The notes under the pieces are model-generated. The model had not been told where the DNA came from. It saw only the letters and a list, made by a program, of their open reading frames with translations, and did not search any database. This document shows positions 7,423 to 15,294 of a stretch of DNA of 35,580 nt, in pieces (position 1 is the stretch's first letter; each line of letters opens with the position of its first letter). The position numbers and the translations under genes were made by a program. This DNA is from Oscillospiraceae bacterium (GTDB lineage: Bacteria; Bacillota; Clostridia; Oscillospirales; Acutalibacteraceae), in the NCBI GenBank assembly GCA_031268095.1, contig JAIRXU010000018.1, forward strand, positions 1 to 35,580, read 5' to 3'.

Positions 7423-9027
7423 TCACCAGAACATTTGCACATGCTCCCAAATCTGCCCCGCGTGGAACTTCGCGTGGGCGCAGAGGTATTGCCAAACATG
7501 GCAGAAGAATTGCCAAACAGTCTTGCAGGCGTTGCGGATCCAGTGGATCACGCCGCAATGAGGATGGTGAGGATGGGGCGCCGTTGTTGTCGCCGTGCTC
7601 CGGGTGACCGTAACCTGATAAAAGATGACGGTCGTGCCATCCTCGGCGGTGACCTTTACATAGATCTCGTTATCGCCTTCCGCCAGGGAAACCGCCATAT
7701 CTTCGTCCGCGGAAAACGCCGCGTCAGAATAGAAATGGACAGTCGCGGTTGCGGCGGCGGCGATGTCGGCTAGCGTCAGGGTGTCAACATCATTGTCAAC
7801 GGTAATGGCGGTGGTTTTGGGTGCGGCGAGAGTTCCAGCCTCGTTGCCAGCGATAACGCTCTCGCCCAGGACGGACAGCAGGGACGCGTCGTCGGAATAG
7901 AGAACAGTGCCGTCAAATCCGCTGACGGTACCTTCCCCGCCCGCGACGGTTACTGTCATAGAAATGGGCGCGCTGGCGAAATCCGTGTTCGTGTCACTGT
8001 TGGCCTGTTCAGAGAAGATCGACAGCGTGTATGTCCCGTTGGCTACGCCGGCCAGAGGGACAGACAAACCGCCTTCATCGTCGGCACTGCTGTCGGCCAT
8101 CTTGCCGTAATAAACCACTGTCCCGCCGCTGTCGGTCAGCACGGCGGAGACGAACTGGTCCGCACCTGTCGTCGCATTTTCGTAGCTGAATTGCAGCGTC
8201 TCCGCCGTCTGGACAGCCTGCGCCGGGGTGGCCAGTACCGCCAGCGTTTGCGCCGCACTCCCAACCGTCAATTTGATCGCACCGCTGGGAGCCGTCGCTT
8301 CCAGGAAGCCACCGCCCAAGGTTGCCGCGCCCTTCCCGTCGCTGGCTGCTGAAGAGATCAGGAAGAGATCGGACAAATCCAACTGGAGCGCCGGACGAAT
8401 GGCCGCGGCTTGCTCCGGCTGAGAGCCGCCGGTGAAAGCGCCCAAAATCCCAGCCGTATGAACGGTCAGCGCGCTGGCATAGGTCCTCAGCCAGAAGGCA
8501 GCGCTGAAGGCCTGTTCGCAGTCGCCCGCTTCCGTCATCGACAGCGGCCAAAGCAGCTGGTTTGCCGCTGCCGCGCCATTGACGTCGGTCAGGTTTCTGG
8601 GCTGGATCAAGCCTTGCTCAGCGGCGGGGAAACTTCCGGCTATAGCTGCCAGTTCCTGCTGAAGGGTGCTGTCTTCATAATCGCTGGGGTCGGTAAAACT
8701 GCCCTCATAATACGTCCCGCCAACCAGCGTCCAGCCGCCGGGATCGACAACGGCGCCGCCGCGGAACGGTGTGGTCCCGAATTCATCGTTTTTCAGCAGG
8801 AGCGTCAACGTGTCAGCTGCGGAATGTACACCGACGCCGTCGTAGCCGATCACCACCCAGTCCAGCCCGGCAAACGCCACGTCCGCGCCCGGTGTACCGG
8901 GAACACCGACGGCGATGCTTGGGGGACCGCTTTGGACGACGGTATCCGCCGCGACATGCGCCAAGGGAATCAATGCCAGTCCAAGTAGGGTTGCCAGTGT
9001 CAATGCGAGAATTTTTCTCAATTTCAT
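7423..9027 (-). CDS. Secreted protein with DUF6273-like and cadherin-like domains and a His/Cys/Trp-rich tail
   Basis: A 534-residue exported protein. Residues 1-27 are a clear signal peptide (MKLRKILALTLATLLGLALI, cleavage near HVAA). Residues about 50-220 (WVVIGYDG, then LTLLLKNDEFG, FWLRTY and AIRPALQLD) have the layout of DUF6273-type extracellular modules. Residues about 235-375 look like an immunoglobulin-like strand region. Residues about 400-480 (VDTLTLADI, then GDNEIYVKVTAEDGTT and FYQVTVTR) resemble a cadherin-like beta-sandwich. The last 50 or so residues are odd: nine His, four Cys and five Trp, starting PHPHHPHC and ending VQMFW. The tail is unlike an LPXTG anchor and could bind metal or the membrane. 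The start is ATG 9027, with AAGGGG upstream and a promoter at 9093-9121. Function unknown. Confidence 0.75.
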   Translation of the reverse strand: MKLRKILALTLATLLGLALIPLAHVAADTVVQSGPPSIAVGVPGTPGADVAFAGLDWVVIGYDGVGVHSAADTLTLLLKNDEFGTTPFRGGAVVDPGGWTLVGGTYYEGSFTDPSDYEDSTLQQELAAIAGSFPAAEQGLIQPRNLTDVNGAAAANQLLWPLSMTEAGDCEQAFSAAFWLRTYASALTVHTAGILGAFTGGSQPEQAAAIRPALQLDLSDLFLISSAASDGKGAATLGGGFLEATAPSGAIKLTVGSAAQTLAVLATPAQAVQTAETLQFSYENATTGADQFVSAVLTDSGGTVVYYGKMADSSADDEGGLSVPLAGVANGTYTLSIFSEQANSDTNTDFASAPISMTVTVAGGEGTVSGFDGTVLYSDDASLLSVLGESVIAGNEAGTLAAPKTTAITVDNDVDTLTLADIAAAATATVHFYSDAAFSADEDMAVSLAEGDNEIYVKVTAEDGTTVIFYQVTVTRSTATTTAPHPHHPHCGVIHWIRNACKTVWQFFCHVWQYLCAHAKFHAGQIWEHVQMFW

Positions 9028-9092
9028 TTTTATGCCCCTTCCGTTTTTACGATTATCTTCGATTTAAACCGTTGATTCACTGAACAAGTAGG

Positions 9093-9121
9093 ATTGTAGC
9101 ATAAAATTTTACAGAAAGCAA
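9093..9121 (-). promoter_or_regulatory. Promoter of the secreted-protein gene
   Basis: The minus strand has TTGCTT (9121-9116), a 17-bp spacer and TACAAT (9098-9093), about 65 bp upstream of the start codon. Confidence 0.65.
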
Positions 9122-9258
9122 CCATATTTCTTCCAAAAAGTTCATAATTTTACCCTTTCAAAAGTAAATAAGGAGAATTTTTCCGTGATCGGCGCCTTGG
9201 CATGGATAATTCAGGAATTTTCGCCGCTTGGCGGGCGGAAAACACGGCACTTTTTGTC

Positions 9259-9287
9259 TTGTGATTTGGATTGTTTTGTGGTAAAAT
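9259..9287 (+). promoter_or_regulatory. Possible distal promoter of the membrane-protein gene
   Basis: TTGTGA (9259-9264), a 17-bp spacer and TAAAAT (9282-9287). It lies 72 bp upstream of a stronger promoter, so it may be an auxiliary start. Confidence 0.45.
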
Positions 9288-9330
9288 AAAAGATAGCTTC
9301 GCCGAGCGGCGGAAAAACCGGATCCAGCTC

Positions 9331-9359
9331 TTGACATTTGCGCGAAAAATGCATACAAT
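9331..9359 (+). promoter_or_regulatory. Promoter of the membrane-protein gene pair
   Basis: TTGACA (9331-9336), a 17-bp spacer and TACAAT (9354-9359), a near-consensus sigma-70 promoter. The predicted start near 9366 excludes any upstream Met codon as the translation start of the next gene. Confidence 0.82.
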
Positions 9360-9438
9360 GATACGATTTCAGGGAACTGGGGGGTGTGCGGTGCGTTACC
9401 GTGCGAAAGTTCCGTCGAAGAAAGGATTGGTCCGGGAG

Positions 9439-11076
9439 ATGCCTAATCGTAAAATGATTGATCAATGGGGACGCAGAATGGCGGCGGGAATGCTTGCGCT
9501 GCTGCTTCTGTCTTTGCTCAGTGCAGCGGCGCTGGCGGTCACAACGACCGCGCCGGAGGGAAGCTCCGCGGCCGCCGCCCTGCCAGAAGAGTCCGGCGAC
9601 ACCATGGTTCGGGTAGGGCTGGACGGCAGCTATGAGATGCGAATTCCCCTGGAGGGATACCTGAGCCGGCTGAAAAACACCAAAAAGCCGCAGATCCTGG
9701 CCTATGTGGCAGATGACGTATACTATTTCGCCTTGGATGCCGTAACCATGCCGGGCAGTATCCCTGCCGTGCGCTTCCTGCTTTCAGACGATAAAAGTAC
9801 GGTCTATTTTTCCGCAACGGTCATCGCAACCCAGGAGGCTCTTGCCGGGCAGGAGACGCTGCTGCTGACGCTGCAGTCCGCCGGGGAACCCATGCGCTGG
9901 GACCTGCGTTTCACCTTGCCGGGACAGAGCGCTCCCCTGGCCGCGTTGCGGGTTAACCTGGACCTGACCGGAAGGCATAAAGTCGGCCAGCTGGGCCGGG
10001 ATTTGGGCGTCACCGTCCGCGCGCTGCACGAACCGGCGCCTGCGGTGCCCTCCGCCACGGCCCCCGCCACCAGCGAGACGGGCACGGCCGCCACCCCGGG
10101 CCAGAACACAGAAGGAGGCAAGACCCGCCGTCCCGGCAGTTACGTCCTCATGCTGCTGCTGACACTGCTGATCCTGGGCATGCTGGTGGTCTGGCACTTC
10201 TGCAAAAATCAGCCCTGGCTGCGGAAACCGGCGGACCTGCTGTCGGGCTGGGTCCGGTCGCTGACGAAGAAGCTGCCGGTCATTCACTTGCCGAGCCTCC
10301 TGGACCAACTGAAACGCAAGACCCGGCGGCCAAAGGACGTCGTCCCCGCCACGCCGCCGGAAGGAACCAGCCCCACGGATGACGAGCCTCCCATTTCCCG
10401 GCGGCCCAGCCCTCCGCAGCCGGAAGCGCCGTCCATTGCACCCTCACCGCCCCCCGCGCAGGACGAGGAGGATCCCTTGCCGCTGACGAACTTTTTCCGG
10501 CGGCGGGAGGGCAGCCGCCCAGCGAACAGCGCCGCCCATGTAACGTCTCTGGCGGGGCTGGAAATCACAGATGAAGACGACATTTCCTCCCTGACCGGAA
10601 CAGTCGTGATGGCCCATGCCCCCACCCGGTCCGCCGCGATGCAGGAGAGCGAAGAAGACGAAATGAATGCTTTCTTCCAGGGAAAGCGCCCGCTGGAGTC
10701 CCTGCGCGTCCAGCTGGTTCCTGTGGAGCTGCTCAACCGTGAACTGCTCTACCGGGACCGCCAGGCCCCGACGCGGGAGGTCAGGCCTCTCTTTGAGGAA
10801 CATCCCAACGGCCAGACCTATGCCATCTCACCCCAGAGCGGGCGGCTCTACCTCCATCCGGAGAACTTCGCGCCGCCGCTGTGCATGGTGCAGTCCTCCC
10901 TGCGGGGGGAATTCCTGGAAACGTGTTTTCAGCTGGAAGACGCACTGGGCCGCCGGGTGCCGCTGGAACAGGCTATTCGCCGCCGGATCCTGGGCGTCTC
11001 CCCGGCCAGAACCGTCCGCACACCCCAGGGTATTGAGATCCGCGAGAAGGGGCGTCTGATCATCGGTTCAATATAA
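9439..11076 (+). CDS. Single-pass membrane protein of unknown function
   Basis: A 545-residue protein. Residues 1-33 are a signal peptide or first helix (MLALLLLSLLSAAALA core). Residues 34 to about 200 form an extracytoplasmic region of beta-rich look, followed by an Ala/Thr/Pro linker to about 230. One membrane helix (about 234-253, SYVLMLLLTLLILGMLVVWH) leads to a basic juxtamembrane stretch, a Pro-rich acidic linker (about 320-400), and a C-terminal globular part (about 435-545) with a YRDRQAPTREVRPLF segment. No catalytic motif or family is recognised. The start is uncertain. ATG 9439 has AAGGA 14 bases upstream; GTG 9391 has GGGGGG 6 bases upstream, is closer to the promoter and would add 16 basic residues. 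The next gene follows after 50 bp, so they probably act together. Confidence 0.7.
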   Translation: MPNRKMIDQWGRRMAAGMLALLLLSLLSAAALAVTTTAPEGSSAAAALPEESGDTMVRVGLDGSYEMRIPLEGYLSRLKNTKKPQILAYVADDVYYFALDAVTMPGSIPAVRFLLSDDKSTVYFSATVIATQEALAGQETLLLTLQSAGEPMRWDLRFTLPGQSAPLAALRVNLDLTGRHKVGQLGRDLGVTVRALHEPAPAVPSATAPATSETGTAATPGQNTEGGKTRRPGSYVLMLLLTLLILGMLVVWHFCKNQPWLRKPADLLSGWVRSLTKKLPVIHLPSLLDQLKRKTRRPKDVVPATPPEGTSPTDDEPPISRRPSPPQPEAPSIAPSPPPAQDEEDPLPLTNFFRRREGSRPANSAAHVTSLAGLEITDEDDISSLTGTVVMAHAPTRSAAMQESEEDEMNAFFQGKRPLESLRVQLVPVELLNRELLYRDRQAPTREVRPLFEEHPNGQTYAISPQSGRLYLHPENFAPPLCMVQSSLRGEFLETCFQLEDALGRRVPLEQAIRRRILGVSPARTVRTPQGIEIREKGRLIIGSI

Positions 11077-11126
11077 TCAGCCAAAGTTTTTAGGATAGCT
11101 ATAAATTCCGAAGGGAATGATAACGC

Positions 11127-12023
11127 ATGGCAGCCATATTTTGTGATGAAATCCGCTGGCCCCAAGAACCTCAGGCGGCCGGGACTGAGACTGTTCGTGC
11201 CCTCCTCGGGGAAGACAGCGCCTTGCTGGCGGAGTTGGCCCAACGCCGGGAAGAACTCCAGCAGGAATATGGGCCGGACAACGCCGAGGCCATGTTCCCG
11301 CTGGGGGAACGCTACATGGCATTCCTGCACGTCCAGCGCCTGACGGATGGCAGCTGGGAGAGCCGGCTGCGGGTGGCGGACGTTTCGCCCTTCGCGCGGC
11401 AGGAAACCGAACTGCCCTTCGAACAAATTCTGCCGGGGCACAACACGTTTGCCCTTTGGACGGGCGAGGACCACCGCTTCTTGCATTCCTTCCGGCAAGC
11501 CGCGCTGCTGACGGTGGCCGCACCCGAAAGTCGCCTGTATTGCTTGGTGGACCCGAAACTGCCGCGGCTGGCCGAGGCGGTGTTGGCGGAGATTTATTGC
11601 CACGCCCTCCCGCCCCAGGTTGCGCGTATGACGGCGGTGGCCTCCACGGCTGCAGAGGGCGGCTGCCGCACGGACGTCTGGATTCTCCCGCCGGACAGCC
11701 TCCCGCCGCAGGCGCAACATGCGGTGACGGCAGATTTTTCGAAGGAGCAGCCAGAGCTGCGCTTTGCCCTGGAGCAACTGACCTTTGCCCAGCGGACAAT
11801 CCAGACGCTGCTGGGCCGTCTGGACCTGGAATTCGTCAAGAGTATGTGGAATGCGGCGGTCAAGACGGTGATTGAGAAGATGGGTGTGGAATACGCCCGC
11901 GCCGCCCCGGATCTTGTGGCCTGGCAGATGCTGCGCAAAAATTTCGCCTCCCGCTCTTTTGCTATTACCCCGGCGGAACACGACGCCCTGGCCCGGAAAG
12001 TCAAGCATTTCCAGAAGGGCTGA
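11127..12023 (+). CDS. Soluble protein of unknown function, partner of the upstream membrane protein
   Basis: A 298-residue protein without signal peptide or membrane helix. It is rich in Ala, Leu, Glu and Arg, with an N-terminal alpha/beta part (about 1-130) and a mostly helical C-terminal third (about 200-298) that includes FAQRTIQTLLGRLDLEFVKS. I recognise no motif. The start is ATG 11127 behind AAGGGA. It shares the promoters at 9259-9287 and 9331-9359 with the membrane protein 50 bp upstream, and it ends 42 bp before the -35 box of the EF-G-like gene. No terminator is seen. A cytosolic partner of the membrane protein is the natural guess, but only from position. Confidence 0.68.
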   Translation: MAAIFCDEIRWPQEPQAAGTETVRALLGEDSALLAELAQRREELQQEYGPDNAEAMFPLGERYMAFLHVQRLTDGSWESRLRVADVSPFARQETELPFEQILPGHNTFALWTGEDHRFLHSFRQAALLTVAAPESRLYCLVDPKLPRLAEAVLAEIYCHALPPQVARMTAVASTAAEGGCRTDVWILPPDSLPPQAQHAVTADFSKEQPELRFALEQLTFAQRTIQTLLGRLDLEFVKSMWNAAVKTVIEKMGVEYARAAPDLVAWQMLRKNFASRSFAITPAEHDALARKVKHFQKG

Positions 12024-12065
12024 CGGGCTGTTCTAAATTTCTTCGCGAAAATGCAAAAATTCTTG

Positions 12066-12094
12066 TTGAAAAAGCCTCTTGGGTATGGTACAAT
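12066..12094 (+). promoter_or_regulatory. Promoter of the EF-G-like gene
   Basis: TTGAAA (12066-12071), a 17-bp spacer ending in TGG, and TACAAT (12089-12094). It gives a leader of about 60 bases. Confidence 0.75.
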
Positions 12095-12160
12095 AAGTCT
12101 TAATGGGTTAGCTGACCCTCGAATCGGTCCCATATCATGTCTAATTAGGAGGAAACTGAG

Positions 12161-14209
12161 TTGAAAGCATATCACGCAGCCAACATTCGAAATATCGCGC
12201 TGGCCGGACACGGCGGGCGGGGAAAGACCACTCTGGCGGAAGCCCTGCTATATCTCGCCAAAGCCACCGACCGCCTTGGCCGGGTGGCGGACGGCAACAC
12301 CGTGACGGACTACGACGCGGAAGAAAAGAAGCGGTTGGCCAGCGTTTCTCTCGCCGTCGCCCCGCTGGAGTGGGCGGACAGCAAAATCAATTTACTGGAC
12401 ACCCCCGGCCTATTCGATTTCGCCGGGGAGATGATTTCCGGCATCCGCGCGGCGGAGAGCACCCTGATCGTCACCGCTGCCGGCGCGGGCTACGACGTCG
12501 GCGCCGAGAAAGCCTACAAGGCCGCTGCTGCCCGGGGTACCGCCATACTCTTCGCCATTACCCGCTGCGACGCGGAAAACGCCGATTTTGCCCAGACTTT
12601 CCGCGCCATCCGGAACGTTCACGTCACCCAGGCATGCCCGGTGGTCGTTCCTTTCGGCAATGGCGAGAAGGTTGAAGGCTATGTCGATTTCGTCTCTGGG
12701 AAAGCCTATCAGTACGACAAAGGCAAGGCCAAAGAAATCCCCCTTCCTGCCGACGATACGGTTGACGAGCTGCGGGAAATCTTCCAGGAAGCCGTCGCTT
12801 CCGCTGACGAGGAACTGATGATGAAGTACCTCGACGGCGAGGCTTTGACCGCCGGAGAACTGGCCGCCGGGCTGGCCGCCGGGGTGAAAGACGGAAGCAT
12901 CTATCCCGTTTATGCCTGTGCAGGCTACACTCTGGACGCGGTAGATCTTTTGCTGGACAGTCTGGCCAGCGTCACGCCCGCCGCCGCCGACAAAGCCGGG
13001 GAGGGCGACGTCGCCTGCGATGAGAGCGCCTCTCTGGCCGCGATCTGCTTCAAGACCGTAGCAGATCCTTTCGTTGGCAAAATGTCGTTCTTCAAGGTCG
13101 CCGCCGGGAAGCTCACCCCAGACGCGCCGGCCTTCTGCGCCCGGACGGGTGAAAGCGAGCGAATGGGCAAAATCATCTTTGTCAAGGGCGGCAAGCAGGA
13201 AGATACCGCAGCCATTCCCGCCGGAGATATCGGTGTCGTCACAAAACTTGGGGGTATCCGCACGGGGGATACCCTTTGCAGCCCCAAGCAGCCGGTGGAA
13301 CTGGAAGGTGTCTCCTTCCCCGCGCCCGCGCTGTCCATGGCCGTCAAGGTCCGCAAAAAGGGGGAAGAAGAGAAGGTCGCATCCGGCCTGGCTCGGTTGA
13401 CGGAAGAAGATCCGACCATTCGCTTCGCCGTCAATCATGAAACACATGAGCAGGTCATCTCCGGCCTGGGCGAGCAGCACTTAGACGTCATCGTCTCCAA
13501 ACTGCGGGTCAAATTCGGGGTAGAAGTGGATCTGGCCGTGCCGCGCGTGGCGTACCGGGAGACCATCCGCAAGAAAGTGGAAGCCCAAGGGCGGCACAAG
13601 AAGCAATCCGGCGGGCACGGGCAGTTCGGCGACGTCTATATTCGCTTTGAGCCAACAGATACCGAAGAACTTGTGTTCGAAGAAGAAATTGTCGGCGGTT
13701 CCGTTCCGAAGCAATATTTTCCCGCCGTCGAAAAAGGCCTGCGGGAGTGCGTGACGCGCGGCTTCCTGGCCGGATATCCCATGGTCGGGCTGAAGGCGGT
13801 CCTCTATTTCGGCTCCTACCATCCAGTGGACTCTTCCGAAATGGCCTTCAAGACGGCAGCGTCTCTGTCGTTCAAGAACGCCATGCCCAATGCCCAGCCC
13901 ACCATTCTGGAGCCCATCGGCACACTGAAGGTCTATATGCCGGACGAAAATCTGGGCGATATCATGGGCGATATCACCAAGAGGCGGGGCCGTGTGCTTG
14001 GGATGGGCGCGGCGGACGAACCGAAGATGCAGGAACTGGTTGCCGAAGTGCCCATGGCGGAAATGGGCGATTTTGCGACGGTCCTGCGCTCCGTTACGGC
14101 CGGGCGCGGCTATTTCTCCATTGAATTCGCCCGCTATGAGGACGCCCCGCAGAATGTTGCCCAGAAGGTGATCGAAGAAGCTGCCAAACGCCGGGAAGCC
14201 GAAGAATAA
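12161..14209 (+). CDS. EF-G-like translational GTPase (paralogue)
   Basis: A 682-residue protein collinear with EF-G: G domain (1 to about 270), domain II, then domains III-V, with the domain III motif SGLGEQHLDV and domain IV GGHGQFGDVYIRFEP. The P-loop AGHGGRGKTTL (15-25) is intact. Two key positions differ from canonical EF-G. The G3 motif reads DTPGLFDF (80-87), so the catalytic His after DTPG is Leu. The G4 motif reads TRCD (134-137) instead of N-K-x-D. Firmicutes often carry a second EF-G-type protein with a DTPG-Tyr/Phe motif, and this belongs with that group rather than with the essential fusA, which usually sits with rpsL/rpsG and tuf. The start is TTG 12161, with AGGAGG 8 bases upstream. 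It has its own promoter and a strong terminator. Its role may be a ribosome-associated GTPase other than elongation. Confidence 0.85.
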   Translation: MKAYHAANIRNIALAGHGGRGKTTLAEALLYLAKATDRLGRVADGNTVTDYDAEEKKRLASVSLAVAPLEWADSKINLLDTPGLFDFAGEMISGIRAAESTLIVTAAGAGYDVGAEKAYKAAAARGTAILFAITRCDAENADFAQTFRAIRNVHVTQACPVVVPFGNGEKVEGYVDFVSGKAYQYDKGKAKEIPLPADDTVDELREIFQEAVASADEELMMKYLDGEALTAGELAAGLAAGVKDGSIYPVYACAGYTLDAVDLLLDSLASVTPAAADKAGEGDVACDESASLAAICFKTVADPFVGKMSFFKVAAGKLTPDAPAFCARTGESERMGKIIFVKGGKQEDTAAIPAGDIGVVTKLGGIRTGDTLCSPKQPVELEGVSFPAPALSMAVKVRKKGEEEKVASGLARLTEEDPTIRFAVNHETHEQVISGLGEQHLDVIVSKLRVKFGVEVDLAVPRVAYRETIRKKVEAQGRHKKQSGGHGQFGDVYIRFEPTDTEELVFEEEIVGGSVPKQYFPAVEKGLRECVTRGFLAGYPMVGLKAVLYFGSYHPVDSSEMAFKTAASLSFKNAMPNAQPTILEPIGTLKVYMPDENLGDIMGDITKRRGRVLGMGAADEPKMQELVAEVPMAEMGDFATVLRSVTAGRGYFSIEFARYEDAPQNVAQKVIEEAAKRREAEE

Positions 14210-14226
14210 GCAATCCCAATCCACCG

Positions 14227-14271
14227 AGTACTTGTGAAAATGGCGGCGGCGCGTTTCACAAGTACTTTTTT
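14227..14271 (+). terminator. Terminator after the EF-G-like gene
   Basis: A perfect 13-bp stem (14227-14239 with 14254-14266) is followed by a run of six T. The next gene's start lies only 21 bp beyond the run and no promoter is visible between, so some read-through or an internal upstream promoter must feed the next operon. Confidence 0.9.
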
Positions 14272-14292
14272 GACATGGAGGGAGGGCCTGTT

Positions 14293-15294
14293 TTGCGGAG
14301 CAAAACGAAATATCCCGTGACGCAGGCGCAAGTGCGTACAGTGTTTGCGGCGGCGGGCCTCGGAGAGGTCTCGGCGGTCGCGCCCATGTCCGACGGCTGG
14401 TACAACACCATCTTGTCCGTCACGGCGGGCGGCGCTGACTACGTGCTGAAAATTGCGCCTCACCCCAACACCCGGGTTCTGACCTATGAACGGGATCTCC
14501 TGCGGCAGGAATTGCGGTTTTATGCGCTGCTTCGGGAGCGGACCAAAATCCGGACGCCCCGCATCTTTTGCGGGGATTGCAGTCGGACGCTGCTGCCCTG
14601 CGATTATTTCATTATGGAAAAGCTGGACGGCGTCCGCCTGGACAAGGCCGGGCTTCGGGGCGCTGCGCGGGCGGCGGCAGATGCGGGCATTGCGGAAATT
14701 CTCGCCGAGCTGCATACCATCAGCGGGGCAGGCTTTGGATACGAGCAAAACGGTCTGGAGGCGAACTGGTATCTGGCGCTGCGGAAAATGACGCTCGCCC
14801 TCACAGAGGACTGTGCGGCATTCGGGAAAACCTGCCGGGCCGGGGCGCGGCTTCTGCGCTTCATTGACCGGTACCGGACCATCCTTGAGCCCGTTCTCAG
14901 TACCTTCGTCCATTTCGACCTGCACGACATGAATCTGTTCTATGCACAGGCCCCTGATGGCAGTCCGCAGCTGAGCGCCATTGATCTGGAGCGCTGCTTT
15001 TGGGGAGACCGGATATGCGACCTGCTGTTGGCGGACTTTTTCCAGGCCCCGGAGCGGAAGACCCGCCTACTGGCGGATTATAACCGTTTTGCCAAGGATC
15101 CCATTGCTATGGGCCGGGAAGAGCAGGTTCGGTATTGGCTGATGATGGGGTATCTGGCGGTGATCATGCATACGGAGCGCTTTTCCCGCTACCGGCCCTG
15201 GAATTCGACCTGGTGGGTTGATGTGATTTCGTCCGTTTATTTACAGATACGCAGTTTCGCCGCCCTGCGGCGGCTGGGATGGAGGTTTCCATGA
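14293..15294 (+). CDS. Aminoglycoside-phosphotransferase-type kinase
   Basis: A 333-residue protein with the APH/choline-kinase fold. Visible are the N-lobe strand DYVLKIAP (Lys for ATP), the hinge region DYFIMEKLDG, the catalytic loop HFDLHDMNLF (H-x-D-x-x-x-x-N) and the metal-binding IDLERCFWGD. The catalytic residues are all present, so an active small-molecule kinase is likely. The substrate is unknown, and such genes are often not resistance genes. The start is TTG 14293, since GGAGGGAGGG lies 6 bases upstream; an ATG at 14275 would place the ribosome site inside the gene. Its stop overlaps the next start (ATGA), giving translational coupling with the UroD-family gene. Confidence 0.85.
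   Translation: MRSKTKYPVTQAQVRTVFAAAGLGEVSAVAPMSDGWYNTILSVTAGGADYVLKIAPHPNTRVLTYERDLLRQELRFYALLRERTKIRTPRIFCGDCSRTLLPCDYFIMEKLDGVRLDKAGLRGAARAAADAGIAEILAELHTISGAGFGYEQNGLEANWYLALRKMTLALTEDCAAFGKTCRAGARLLRFIDRYRTILEPVLSTFVHFDLHDMNLFYAQAPDGSPQLSAIDLERCFWGDRICDLLLADFFQAPERKTRLLADYNRFAKDPIAMGREEQVRYWLMMGYLAVIMHTERFSRYRPWNSTWWVDVISSVYLQIRSFAALRRLGWRFP

Noticed and set aside
9185-9289. Possible 34-codon small ORF after AAGGAG
   Set aside because: It overlaps the distal promoter, has no protein-like features, and nothing suggests transcription of it.
12410-13480. 356-codon minus-strand frame
   Set aside because: It lies wholly antisense to the EF-G-like gene. GC-rich third positions create long shadow frames here and at 3573-4472 and 23332-24312.
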